Source: Chitinophaga pinensis
GTDB lineage: Bacteria > Bacteroidota > Bacteroidia > UBA4408
NCBI GenBank assembly: GCA_945861665.1
Contig: CAMAVS010000001.1
Span: forward strand, 357,965-421,964
Reading direction: 5' to 3'
DNA: 64,000 nt
Shown: positions 43,331-51,246 of the stretch, in pieces
How positions within the stretch are numbered: the stretch's first letter is position 1
Layout: each line of letters begins with the position of its first letter
The notes under the pieces: generated by a model
Seen by the model: the letters and a program-made list of their open reading frames with translations, nothing else
The model's database searches: none
What the model was told of the DNA's origin: nothing
Translations under genes and position numbers: made by a program

Positions 43331-44602
43331 TTGTTAACACCCTATATTTGCATAAAAAGCCGCTTTCTGAAAACTACACTACACGACCCTTTTGCAGTAT
43401 TGAAAATTAAGAAATTTAGACGTTTTTTATTTTCCAGGCTTTTTGTAACCTTGGCCATTCAAATGCAAAGCATCATTATTTGTTGGCAAATTTATGATGT
43501 AACACACAACCCCTTTGCACTAGGATTAACAGGTCTAGCAGAAGCAATACCTTTTATAGTTACTTCATTATTCGCTGGTCACATTGCAGATAAACACAAC
43601 CGAAAATCGATTATTCTTCTATCCATTACACTATTATTTACAGCGACTTTGCTACTCATATTTATAGGAGCAAATTTTTCGATTTCTTATAGTCGCTTTG
43701 GAACAATGCCAATTTATGCCGCTATAATGATAACAGGAATTGCTCGTGGATTTTTAGGTCCTGCCGTATCTGCATTTTGGGCACAACTTGTAAATAGAAA
43801 TTTGTATGCGAATGCCTCAACTTGGAACAGTACTATGTGGCACATTGGTGCAGTAATAGGTCCGGCAATTGGTGGTTTAATATGTGGTTTTTGGGGCTTA
43901 CCTACTGCATATGTAATAAATGCTCTACTATTTGCATTTTCATTACTATTTGTTTTATTCATACAGTATGATGTTGTGAATACAGTTAAAGAAAATGAGA
44001 GTTTAAAAGAAAGTTTGTCGCTTGGTTTAAAATTTGTTTTTTCAAATCAAAAAATGCTAGGTGCTATTTCGTTAGATTTGTTTGCTGTTTTATTTGGCGG
44101 TGCATTTGTGCTGCTACCCGTATTTGCATCCGACATTTTAAAAACCGGACCTGAAGGATTGGGGGTTTTAAGAGCAGCACCGGCAGTAGGCGCAATTATT
44201 ATGGCTGTTATAATGGCCTACAAGCCACCCTTGAAAAATGCAGGTAAGAAATTATTTGTAAATGTTGCCCTATTTGGAGCGCTTACAATGCTGTTTGCGC
44301 TTTCTGCAAATTATTACCTTTCCTTAATAATATTGGCCTTAATAGGCGCTGTAGATAATGTTAGTGTTGTAATACGATCTACCATTTTACAACTTTCTAC
44401 TCCCGACAATATGCGCGGCAGAGTATCGTCCGTAAATTACATTTTTATTGGATCTTCCAATGAAATAGGGGCTTTTGAGTCGGGGCTAGCAGCCCGCTTA
44501 ATGGGTTTAATTCCATCCGTGATCTTTGGTGGGGCAATGACAATAGCAAGTGTTGTGTCAATTTACAAATTATTTCCCAACCTAAAAAAGTTAAATTTGT
44601 AG
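43331..44602 (+). CDS. MFS transporter, EntS/MFS_3-like exporter
   Basis: This 12-helix major facilitator has the family opening DPFAVLKIKKFRRFLFSRLFVTLAIQMQS, then AEAIPFIVTSLFAGHIADKHNRKSI (motif A), typical of MFS_3 exporters such as EntS. The substrate is unknown. The coordinates give the longest frame (423 residues, from the TTG at 43331), but the start is uncertain: a TAnnTTTG element at 43343-43350 lies inside that frame, so the real start is likely downstream, at a CTG (43367) or a TTG (43400). The conserved region begins near codon 18 of the long frame. It is divergent from parC and upstream of dnaA. Confidence 0.85.
   Translation: MLTPYICIKSRFLKTTLHDPFAVLKIKKFRRFLFSRLFVTLAIQMQSIIICWQIYDVTHNPFALGLTGLAEAIPFIVTSLFAGHIADKHNRKSIILLSITLLFTATLLLIFIGANFSISYSRFGTMPIYAAIMITGIARGFLGPAVSAFWAQLVNRNLYANASTWNSTMWHIGAVIGPAIGGLICGFWGLPTAYVINALLFAFSLLFVLFIQYDVVNTVKENESLKESLSLGLKFVFSNQKMLGAISLDLFAVLFGGAFVLLPVFASDILKTGPEGLGVLRAAPAVGAIIMAVIMAYKPPLKNAGKKLFVNVALFGALTMLFALSANYYLSLIILALIGAVDNVSVVIRSTILQLSTPDNMRGRVSSVNYIFIGSSNEIGAFESGLAARLMGLIPSVIFGGAMTIASVVSIYKLFPNLKKLNL
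43343..43350 (+). promoter_or_regulatory. -7 element of the MFS transporter gene
   Basis: TATATTTG is an exact TAnnTTTG match. A TTG 13 bases upstream (43327-43329) is too close for a standard -33. Confidence 0.4.
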
Positions 44603-44819
44603 TAATCTACTAAAAATAATCATTCTTCAATAGAATTTTTTAAAACTTTTTTAGTATTTTTTCTATAAAATTAGCATCGTATTACTTTTTTTCTTTTATT
44701 ATACTTCCTAAAAGACTTGTTAATACACTGATTGGGTCAACTTGTAAAAAAAATGACAAAGTCAATAGGTAGCTTTTTTTTATATAAACTTTTTTATTAC
44801 AAAAAGATGATTTAAAATT

Positions 44820-44848
44820 TTGACAAGTTAATTTTATAACTACTTTCG
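44820..44848 (+). promoter_or_regulatory. Promoter of dnaA
   Basis: TTG (44820-44822), 18 bases of spacer, then TACTTTCG (44841-44848), one base off TAnnTTTG. The predicted leader is about 45 bases. The 294-base region before dnaA is very AT-rich; I saw no clear DnaA box in it. Confidence 0.45.
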
Positions 44849-44896
44849 TGAGTAGAGAAGTCATTATAAATCATTATATAATCAGAGTATTTTAAT

Positions 44897-46327
44897 ATGG
44901 AGAAGAAATTTGAAAAAATATGGGAAAATTGCCTCAGCGTAGTAAAAGATAATGTAAGTGCCCAAAGTTTTAAAACCTGGTTTGAGCCTATTAAAGTTGT
45001 AAAACTTCAAAATAACATTTTAACGATTCAGGTTCCAAGTCAGTTTTTTTATGAATGGCTAGAAGAACATTATATCACACTATTAAAAAAAACTATTAAA
45101 AAAGAACTCGGTACTGAGGGGCGACTAGAATATAGTATTGTAATGGAAAATTCCTTTAACAATTCTAAACCTTATACTATAAAAATACCTACAACGAATA
45201 AAAAGGCCTTGGTTAATCCTGCAGTTTCTATGCCAATGGATATTGGAAACAATGGTATACGTAATCCATTTATTATTCCGGGACTAAAGAAGGTAAATGT
45301 AGAATCGCAATTAAATCCGAATTATTCTTTCGATAATTTCGTGGAAGGCGACTGCAATCGCTTAGCTCGCTCAGCAGGTTTTGCTGTAGCCAACAAGCCT
45401 GGAGGAACTGCCTTTAATCCATTATTAATATATGGAGGTGTTGGATTTGGAAAAACACACTTGGCGCAAGCTATAGGGATACAAATAAAAAATCATTTCC
45501 CAAACAAAACAGTATTGTATGTTTCTGCAGAACGATTTATGCACCAATATGTAGACTCTGTTAAGGATAACAAACAAAATGATTTTATCTATTTCTATCA
45601 AATGATAGATGTACTAATTATTGATGATGTTCAGTATTTTGCAGGCAAAGAAAAAACACAAGATATATTCTTCCATATATTTAATCACTTACACCAAACA
45701 GGAAAACAAATTGTATTGACATCTGATAAACCACCTGTTGAAATGCAGGGAATGGAGCCAAGATTGTTATCTCGTTTCAAATGGGGTTTATCTGCCGATT
45801 TACAAGCTCCCGATTTAGAAACCAGAATTGCTATACTTGAAAAGAAGGTATATGCTGATGGAATTGAAATGCCAAAAGAAGTTATTGAATACCTTGCCTA
45901 TAGTATTACTACCAACGTACGTGAATTAGAAGGGGCTTTAATATCTTTATTAGCTCAATCATCGCTTAACAAAAAAGCAATTACATTGGAACTTGCTAAA
46001 AGCATGATTGACAAGTTTGTTAAAAATACTGCACGCGAAGTTTCAATCGATTTTATTCAAAAAGTAGTTTGTGATTATTTTGACTTACCGATTGAGTTAA
46101 TGAAATCAAAAACACGCAAACGCGAAGTGGTACAAGCCCGTCAAATTGCAATGTATTTTTCAAAGAGTATGACTAAATCATCATTAGCAAATATTGGTTT
46201 GCACTGCGGAGGTAAAGATCACGCTACTGTATTGCATGCTTGTCGCACGGTAAACAACTTAATGGATACCGATAAAAGATTCAGAGCGTATGTGGATGAA
46301 TTGGAGAAGAAGATAAATGTGATATAA
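44897..46327 (+). CDS. dnaA: Chromosomal replication initiator protein DnaA
   Basis: This AAA+ protein melts the replication origin. It has 476 residues. Domain I is at 1-85 (WENCLSVVKDNVSAQSFKTWFEPIKVV), then a short linker. The AAA+ core begins at about 145 (NPNYSFDNFVEGDCNRLA). Walker A is GGVGFGKTH, Walker B is VLIIDDVQYF, and sensor motifs lie in RLLSRFKWGL. The DNA-binding domain IV ends with CGGKDHATVLHACRTV, the DnaA signature. All expected motifs are intact. dnaN or other neighbours common in other phyla are not adjacent, which is normal in Bacteroidota. A strong bidirectional terminator follows. Confidence 0.97.
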   Translation: MEKKFEKIWENCLSVVKDNVSAQSFKTWFEPIKVVKLQNNILTIQVPSQFFYEWLEEHYITLLKKTIKKELGTEGRLEYSIVMENSFNNSKPYTIKIPTTNKKALVNPAVSMPMDIGNNGIRNPFIIPGLKKVNVESQLNPNYSFDNFVEGDCNRLARSAGFAVANKPGGTAFNPLLIYGGVGFGKTHLAQAIGIQIKNHFPNKTVLYVSAERFMHQYVDSVKDNKQNDFIYFYQMIDVLIIDDVQYFAGKEKTQDIFFHIFNHLHQTGKQIVLTSDKPPVEMQGMEPRLLSRFKWGLSADLQAPDLETRIAILEKKVYADGIEMPKEVIEYLAYSITTNVRELEGALISLLAQSSLNKKAITLELAKSMIDKFVKNTAREVSIDFIQKVVCDYFDLPIELMKSKTRKREVVQARQIAMYFSKSMTKSSLANIGLHCGGKDHATVLHACRTVNNLMDTDKRFRAYVDELEKKINVI

Positions 46328-46343
46328 GCATTATAAAACTCAT

Positions 46344-46390
46344 AAAAGAAGCGAGGGCGATTTCTAATTGAAATCGCCCTCGCTTCTTTT
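46344..46390. terminator. Bidirectional terminator between dnaA and the wbqC-like gene
   Basis: A perfect 21-bp inverted repeat (46344-46364 with 46370-46390) with a 5-base loop and T runs on both strands lies between two convergent genes. Confidence 0.93.
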
Positions 46391-46400
46391 TAGTTAAAAA

Positions 46401-47084
46401 TTAAAATGAGTTCATATAAATTGAAGCGTCATCCCCGGTATTGAATATCAAATCCAATATACTTACTCCGTGTTCAAAAGGTGGTAACAATTGTTCGTAT
46501 TCTTTGTATCCACTATAGTTCATCCATTCAACTGCAATTCCATTCTCCTCAAAAAGTTTAACATCCAAATAATCCTTTGCTGCCGGGCCTGACAAATAAT
46601 GGGTGGCATTTCTTTTTTTACATACTTGAATCAGTCGCTCATTCTTGTCACCATGAAGCTCCAAGTCTCTACTCCACAACAATTCGGTTTTTATATTTAA
46701 GATGGTATTAATGCTTTTAATAAAACTATAATTAATATCACTCAAATATTCACTGTTACAATTCATATACAATTCCTCAAAAACACCTTTGTACTGATTA
46801 AAATTGGGCGCTTTTGAATAATTAGCTACCAAGGTGTTCCAGTTTTTTCTTGCCCACTTCACATCACTCACTTTTGTTTCGTGTATGGTTTGCTCTAATG
46901 ATGTTTGAAATACAGGTATTGTGATCCAATGAACTCCTGTTGGGGTCTTTATTTTATTCCTATTCCTCCAATCGTTTTTGGTATACTGCACTTCATCGTA
47001 CAAAATAAACTCATCAACGGAATTTATCAAATCGAAATATCCTTTCCACGGAATATAATTGGATTGAAGTACAGCTATTTTCAA
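46401..47084 (-). CDS. WbqC family protein
   Basis: This 227-residue cytoplasmic protein has the WbqC lines KIAVLQSNYIPWKGYFDLINSVDEFILYDEVQYTKNDWRNRN, TPTGVHWITIPV, ATHYLSGPAAKDYLD and PFEHGVSILDLIFNTG. WbqC-like proteins occur in lipopolysaccharide and glycan clusters and are thought to help add amino-acid or acyl groups to sugars, but no reaction is proven to my knowledge. It is the last gene of a four-gene minus-strand cluster with a glycosyltransferase, an epimerase and an acyltransferase, which supports a role in making a modified glycan. Confidence 0.9.
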   Translation of the reverse strand: MKIAVLQSNYIPWKGYFDLINSVDEFILYDEVQYTKNDWRNRNKIKTPTGVHWITIPVFQTSLEQTIHETKVSDVKWARKNWNTLVANYSKAPNFNQYKGVFEELYMNCNSEYLSDINYSFIKSINTILNIKTELLWSRDLELHGDKNERLIQVCKKRNATHYLSGPAAKDYLDVKLFEENGIAVEWMNYSGYKEYEQLLPPFEHGVSILDLIFNTGDDASIYMNSF

Positions 47085-47095
47085 TTTTATAAATA

Positions 47096-47632
47096 TTATT
47101 TTAATCTTGGTCTCTCACCAATTTTTCTGGCCGGACTTCCTACATAAATTCCCCAAGGCTCTACATCTTTATTCACAAAACTTCCTGCACCAATCACAGC
47201 TCCTTCGCCAATCGTTACAGGCATTATTACACTCCTGGCGCCAATGTAAACATCATTGCCCACAACTAATTTTCCTCCAATGGCTTGCGCACTTCCTTCA
47301 CCCAATCCATCCACCATTTTTAATCCGGCAGTATGCGAGTAAGTGGCCGATAAGAATACGGTTCCTGGTCCTGTTGAAACCCTATCACCTATGATTGTTA
47401 AGCCCCCACCCCAAATTACAGTGTGTGGTTGAAAGTCTGTGTACTCTCCAATTTTAACTCCTTCACCAGCAAAGATGAATGCAAAGTCGCCTATTCTGCA
47501 ATGAGCCCCGAGATCAACAACTCCCGGCTTGGCAATTTTTGCCATTGGAAATATTTTAACTCCTTGTCCGCAAGAACGTAATTTGTCTTTCACATTCTCG
47601 CCCATAAATTCAATTCCATCAAGTGTATACAT
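47096..47632 (-). CDS. Hexapeptide-repeat O-acyltransferase
   Basis: This 178-residue left-handed beta-helix enzyme has hexapeptide repeats throughout about 35-165: FIFAGEGVKIGEYTDFQ, LTIIGDRVSTGPGTVFL, LVVGNDVYIGARSVIMPVTIGEGAVIGAGSFV, then the closing GIYVGSPARKIGERPR line that marks acyl-CoA-dependent sugar acyltransferases. The donor is probably acetyl-CoA, and the acceptor is probably the nucleotide sugar from the epimerase encoded upstream (inference). It lies 11 bases after the epimerase gene and just before the wbqC-like gene. Confidence 0.87.
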   Translation of the reverse strand: MYTLDGIEFMGENVKDKLRSCGQGVKIFPMAKIAKPGVVDLGAHCRIGDFAFIFAGEGVKIGEYTDFQPHTVIWGGGLTIIGDRVSTGPGTVFLSATYSHTAGLKMVDGLGEGSAQAIGGKLVVGNDVYIGARSVIMPVTIGEGAVIGAGSFVNKDVEPWGIYVGSPARKIGERPRLK

Positions 47633-47643
47633 AAAGTTATTAT

Positions 47644-48681
47644 TTAATATTCATTCTCTTTAAACAGTTGATTTCTTTTTTCTATTAAAAATCCGAATTT
47701 ATTGTTCTCCACTTCTTTTTTATAATCGATTAAAAGTGCTTCGAAATTGTATTGAGGAGACCAATCCAGCTCTGCTTTTGCCTTACTATTATCGTAAACG
47801 AATGAATCCATTTTGTGAGGCTTATCAGCTCGTAAAATAATTTCAGGGTATGAATTTTCTTTACCAAATACTTTCGCAATTGTTTCCACTTCTTCTCTTA
47901 AAGTTAAGCTATAGCCGGATGTGATATTATAAATACCACCTACCTTTTCGTTTTCAATCGCTTTTAGAAAGGCACTGACTACATCTTTTACATAAATTAT
48001 ATCTCTACCAACACTACTATCTCCCCACATTTCCAAGGGTTTTCCTTCGAGGGCATTTTCAATAAAGGTTTGAAATCCAGTTTTAACAGGTTTACCATCT
48101 TTAAATATATCCAAGTGCGGACCAAACCCATAAACAGGGGGCAAACGGAATATTATTCCTTGTATATAATAATTCGCCCTATAGTATTCTACACAATCCT
48201 GTGCACTGGTCTCAGAAATACCAAACATAGAATATTCACCAATGTACTCTAATGCTCTCCCATCTTCTTCTTTTATGGGTCTATTCTTGCTCCAAAGTCC
48301 TGAAGTATTTCTGTGGGAACTACCGTAAATAACTTTTTTCACTCCGTTCTGTCTACAAAATTCTAAAATGTTGAGGGTACCATTAACATTAATGTTAATG
48401 TAGTCTTTTGGCTGATAGTTGGCTGAACTAAAATTAGCGGGTTGAAGAGCTGCAAGAATAATAACCACATCGAAATGGTTTCCTTTCATTTTTTCAAAAT
48501 CCTCTATTTTTGTTATATCAACAGGGATATAGGGAATGCCTTGTTCCTTACAATAAGCTTCTCCAATACTACTTATATCAGAAGCAACAACACTATACCC
48601 TTGTTTAAGTAGTTCATCAATCAGATAGGTTGCTATAAAACCTGCTCCGCCAAATACCAATATTTTTTTTTGACTATCCAT
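47644..48681 (-). CDS. NAD-dependent nucleotide-sugar epimerase/dehydratase
   Basis: This 345-residue extended SDR protein has the NAD-binding GGAGFIATYL (about residues 11-20), the active-site line YGSSHRNTSG with serine and a YGISE-like later motif (here MFGISETSAQDCVEYYR, where Phe replaces the usual Tyr of YxxxK and the Lys is also not seen). The sugar product cannot be predicted from the sequence. It lies within the glycan cluster: the next gene upstream, the glycosyltransferase gene, overlaps it by 8 bases. The apparent loss of the YxxxK pair is odd for a working enzyme of this class. Confidence 0.82.
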   Translation of the reverse strand: MDSQKKILVFGGAGFIATYLIDELLKQGYSVVASDISSIGEAYCKEQGIPYIPVDITKIEDFEKMKGNHFDVVIILAALQPANFSSANYQPKDYININVNGTLNILEFCRQNGVKKVIYGSSHRNTSGLWSKNRPIKEEDGRALEYIGEYSMFGISETSAQDCVEYYRANYYIQGIIFRLPPVYGFGPHLDIFKDGKPVKTGFQTFIENALEGKPLEMWGDSSVGRDIIYVKDVVSAFLKAIENEKVGGIYNITSGYSLTLREEVETIAKVFGKENSYPEIILRADKPHKMDSFVYDNSKAKAELDWSPQYNFEALLIDYKKEVENNKFGFLIEKRNQLFKENEY

Positions 48682-49594
48682 TAAAATTATATTTTTTTCG
48701 AATGATATAAAGTGGTCGTTGTCGAACTTCTGTATATATATTGGATAAGTATCTTCCGATAAAACCTAACATCAATATGATTATACTTCCAAAAAAAAAC
48801 AAACTTAGTAAAATTGAGGTAAAACCTGGAGTAACATCAAGAACAAAGTATTGGTAAAAATAGTGTAAAGAGGCTGCACTAGTAAAAAAGAAAATTATAA
48901 AACCTAAATAAATCATAAAATTAAGAGGAGCAGTACTTAAACTGATAATCATATCAATCATTAAGTTAAAGCGTTTAATGAAGTTATAATTGCTTTTTCC
49001 TGAATATCTTTTTCTGTTCTCAATTTCCAGTATACCATATTTTAAACCAATATCTGTTACTATTCCATCAACGGTTCTATTTACTTCATTGTACTGATTA
49101 TAGTTGGCTGCAAATTCTCGGGTCATAATCTTCATCATCAGCTGGTCTTTGATGATTTTTACTTTGAAAACCTTAACAAGTATAAACCAAAAGAACTTAG
49201 AAGTCATCTCGTCCCAAAAATTATTTCTGGATTTAGAAATGCAGTATATGATGTCGAATCCTTCTTTTATTTTTCTGTACAAACGTGGAATTTCTGAAGG
49301 AGGATTTTGAAGATCGCCATCCATAATGATTATATGTTCTCCAATGGCTGCGTGTATACCGGCACTCATTGCAACTTGTTGTCCATAGTTGCGTGAAAGA
49401 GATATGCCTTTTACAAAAGGATTTTTGGCACTTTCCAAAGCAATGGCTTGTTCGCTGTTATCAGCACTATTATCGTTTACATAAATAATCTCGTATGAAA
49501 TATTCAGTTCTTCAAGTGACTTGATTATTTCGGTTGTAAGAATGGGAACAATATCCTCATCGTTGTATATTGTTACTACTAAAGATAGCTCCAT
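48674..49594 (-). CDS. GT2 glycosyltransferase, GtrB/DPM1-like, membrane-bound
   Basis: This 306-residue enzyme transfers a sugar from a nucleotide sugar to a polyprenyl phosphate. The GT-A domain is seen in LSLVVTIYNDEDIVPIL, IIYVNDNSADNS, GISLSRNYGQQVAMSAGIHAA and the DGDLQNPPSEIPRLY metal-binding motif. Two membrane helices at the end (about 226-250 and 260-287) and a final RPLYIIRKKYN are as in GtrB and ArnC. The product is likely a polyprenyl-phosphate sugar for export to the periplasmic side. It is the first gene of the four-gene glycan cluster. Confidence 0.9.
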   Translation of the reverse strand: MELSLVVTIYNDEDIVPILTTEIIKSLEELNISYEIIYVNDNSADNSEQAIALESAKNPFVKGISLSRNYGQQVAMSAGIHAAIGEHIIIMDGDLQNPPSEIPRLYRKIKEGFDIIYCISKSRNNFWDEMTSKFFWFILVKVFKVKIIKDQLMMKIMTREFAANYNQYNEVNRTVDGIVTDIGLKYGILEIENRKRYSGKSNYNFIKRFNLMIDMIISLSTAPLNFMIYLGFIIFFFTSAASLHYFYQYFVLDVTPGFTSILLSLFFFGSIIILMLGFIGRYLSNIYTEVRQRPLYIIRKKYNFNG

Positions 49595-49659
49595 AAATGG
49601 TCGTGGTTAGTTGGGTAAATTTAGTAATTTATTAACTGGAAAAGTAATTAGCTGTGGTT

Positions 49660-50865
49660 TTAAACTTTCTCAATTACTACTGCATAACCTTGGCCAACAC
49701 CAATACACATGGTTACCAAGGCATACTTTTTATTTTGCTTTTGTAGTTCAATAGCTGCCGAATTCAATATACGTGAACCACTCATACCCAATGGATGACC
49801 AATTGCAATAGCACCACCGTTGGGATTTATGCGTGGGTCACTATCGCTCAAACCCCATTTACGAATACAAGCTAAACTTTGTGCTGCAAATGCTTCGTTA
49901 AGTTCTATCACATCCATATCGCTCATTTTCAAGCCTGCTTTTGCCAAAGCTTTGTTGCTTGCTTCAACAGGACCTATTCCCATTATACGAGGCTCAACAC
50001 CAACAGCAGCGGATGAAACAATACGTGCCTTTGGAACAAGTTTGTATTCCTTAATGGCATTTTCTGATGCAAACAACAAGGCAGCAGCACCATCGTTTAA
50101 ACCCGAAGCATTACCAGCAGTAACTGTTCCATCCTTTCGGAAAGAAGGTTTAAGCTTTGCCAATATTTCAAGACTTGTATCTTGTTTTATAAATTCATCT
50201 GTATCAAACACTTTTACATCACCCTTTTTTTGCGGTATTTCTACCGCTACAATTTCACTTGCAAAGCGTCCTGCATTCAGAGCTTTCGTAGCCTTTTGCT
50301 GAGAGAGGTATGAAAACATATCTTGATCTTCACGACTGATTTTATACATATCTGCCAAATTCTCAGCCGTCTCCCCCATAGCATCTACACCATACATTTC
50401 CTTCATCTTGGGATTAATAAACCGCCAACCAAATGTACTGTCGAACATCTGTGCATCTTTACCAAAAGGGGTTGATGTTTTAGAAATTAGCCAAGGTCCA
50501 CGTGTCATATTTTCCACTCCACCTGAAATCATCAAATCACTATCACCTAACATAATAGCTCTCGCTGCTGCAATGGATGCGCTTAGTCCGGATGCACACA
50601 AACGATTTACCGTTTCACCGGGAATTGTGTATGGAAGTCCTGCCAACAGAAGAGCCATACGTGCTACATTGCGGTTGTCTTCTCCAGCTTGATTTGCACA
50701 CCCAATAATAACATCACCAATAGTTGTTGCATCAATTGTTGTATTTCGCTCCATCAGTTTTTTCAACACCAAGGCTGCCATATCATCTGTGCGAACAGTT
50801 GACAAAGAGCCTGTATAATTTCCTACTGCTGTTCTTACTCCATCAATTAAGTATGCATCTTTCAT
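49660..50865 (-). CDS. Thiolase, 3-oxoadipyl-CoA/acetyl-CoA acyltransferase (PcaF/PaaJ-like)
   Basis: I start this at the ATG at 50865 (401 residues); an upstream frame start at 50904 adds only 13 unlikely residues. The active-site cysteine is Cys90 in NRLCASGLS, and the histidine and second cysteine are in AIGHPLGMSGSR and MCIGVGQGYA. GCANQAGEDNRNVARMALLLAGLP is the line I know from 3-oxoadipyl-CoA thiolases (PcaF, PaaJ). Thiolytic cleavage of 3-oxoacyl-CoA is certain in kind, the exact substrate is not. No other degradation gene is nearby. It is a lone gene next to an inverted-repeat element. Confidence 0.9.
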   Translation of the reverse strand: MKDAYLIDGVRTAVGNYTGSLSTVRTDDMAALVLKKLMERNTTIDATTIGDVIIGCANQAGEDNRNVARMALLLAGLPYTIPGETVNRLCASGLSASIAAARAIMLGDSDLMISGGVENMTRGPWLISKTSTPFGKDAQMFDSTFGWRFINPKMKEMYGVDAMGETAENLADMYKISREDQDMFSYLSQQKATKALNAGRFASEIVAVEIPQKKGDVKVFDTDEFIKQDTSLEILAKLKPSFRKDGTVTAGNASGLNDGAAALLFASENAIKEYKLVPKARIVSSAAVGVEPRIMGIGPVEASNKALAKAGLKMSDMDVIELNEAFAAQSLACIRKWGLSDSDPRINPNGGAIAIGHPLGMSGSRILNSAAIELQKQNKKYALVTMCIGVGQGYAVVIEKV

Positions 50866-50905
50866 AATAAAAAGTTTTGTGTAAAAATAAAAAACGTCCC
50901 GCAAT

Positions 50906-51103
50906 AATGAGAGGAATTGTCGCTTTTTTAAAATATATTTATTTTACTCAAATATAAACATTATAACTCCTCTATTTTTTGTCGTCCTTCCAGAGTTTTA
51001 TTGTCGGCAATAGCTTTACTTTTGGAAGTGTTGAAAAAAAAATTCATTCTGTTTTATTTTCATAAAGCAAATATATTTTAAAAAAGCGACAATTCCCCTT
51101 ATT
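50906..51103. repeat. Inverted-repeat element, possibly a MITE
   Basis: A perfect 28-bp inverted repeat (50913-50940 with 51069-51096) flanks 128 bases. With two mismatches the arms extend to 50906-50940 and 51069-51103. The whole, about 198 bases and AT-rich, has no open frame of note. Terminal inverted repeats of this size around a short noncoding core fit a miniature inverted-repeat transposable element. I could not see a clear target-site duplication next to either end, so a large palindromic regulatory or structural element is an alternative. Confidence 0.6.
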
Positions 51104-51201
51104 CTTTATAGTTTTTATTGCATTGTATTACTAATTTATAAGCAATTCTTGACAAGCATTTTATTTATTCGCACAATTATAGATGTGTTCTGTTTTTTAC
51201 T

Positions 51202-51229
51202 TTGAACTAAAATTAATATAGTACTTTTG
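51202..51229 (+). promoter_or_regulatory. Promoter of the TonB-dependent receptor gene
   Basis: TTG (51202-51204), 17 bases of spacer, then TACTTTTG (51222-51229) match the Bacteroidota consensus well. The leader to the ATG at 51247 is about 14 bases. Confidence 0.65.
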
Positions 51230-51246
51230 AAGTATATTATAAAAAT

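Larger units (their letters stand above)
50866..51246. other. Intergenic region with an inverted-repeat element
   Basis: No coding sequence is supported in this 381-base stretch between the divergent thiolase and TonB-receptor genes. It contains the inverted-repeat element at 50906-51103 and the TonB-receptor promoter at 51202-51229. Confidence 0.7.

Noticed and set aside
44603..44896. Replication origin next to dnaA
   Set aside because: No DnaA box cluster was visible; AT-richness alone is not enough in this genome.
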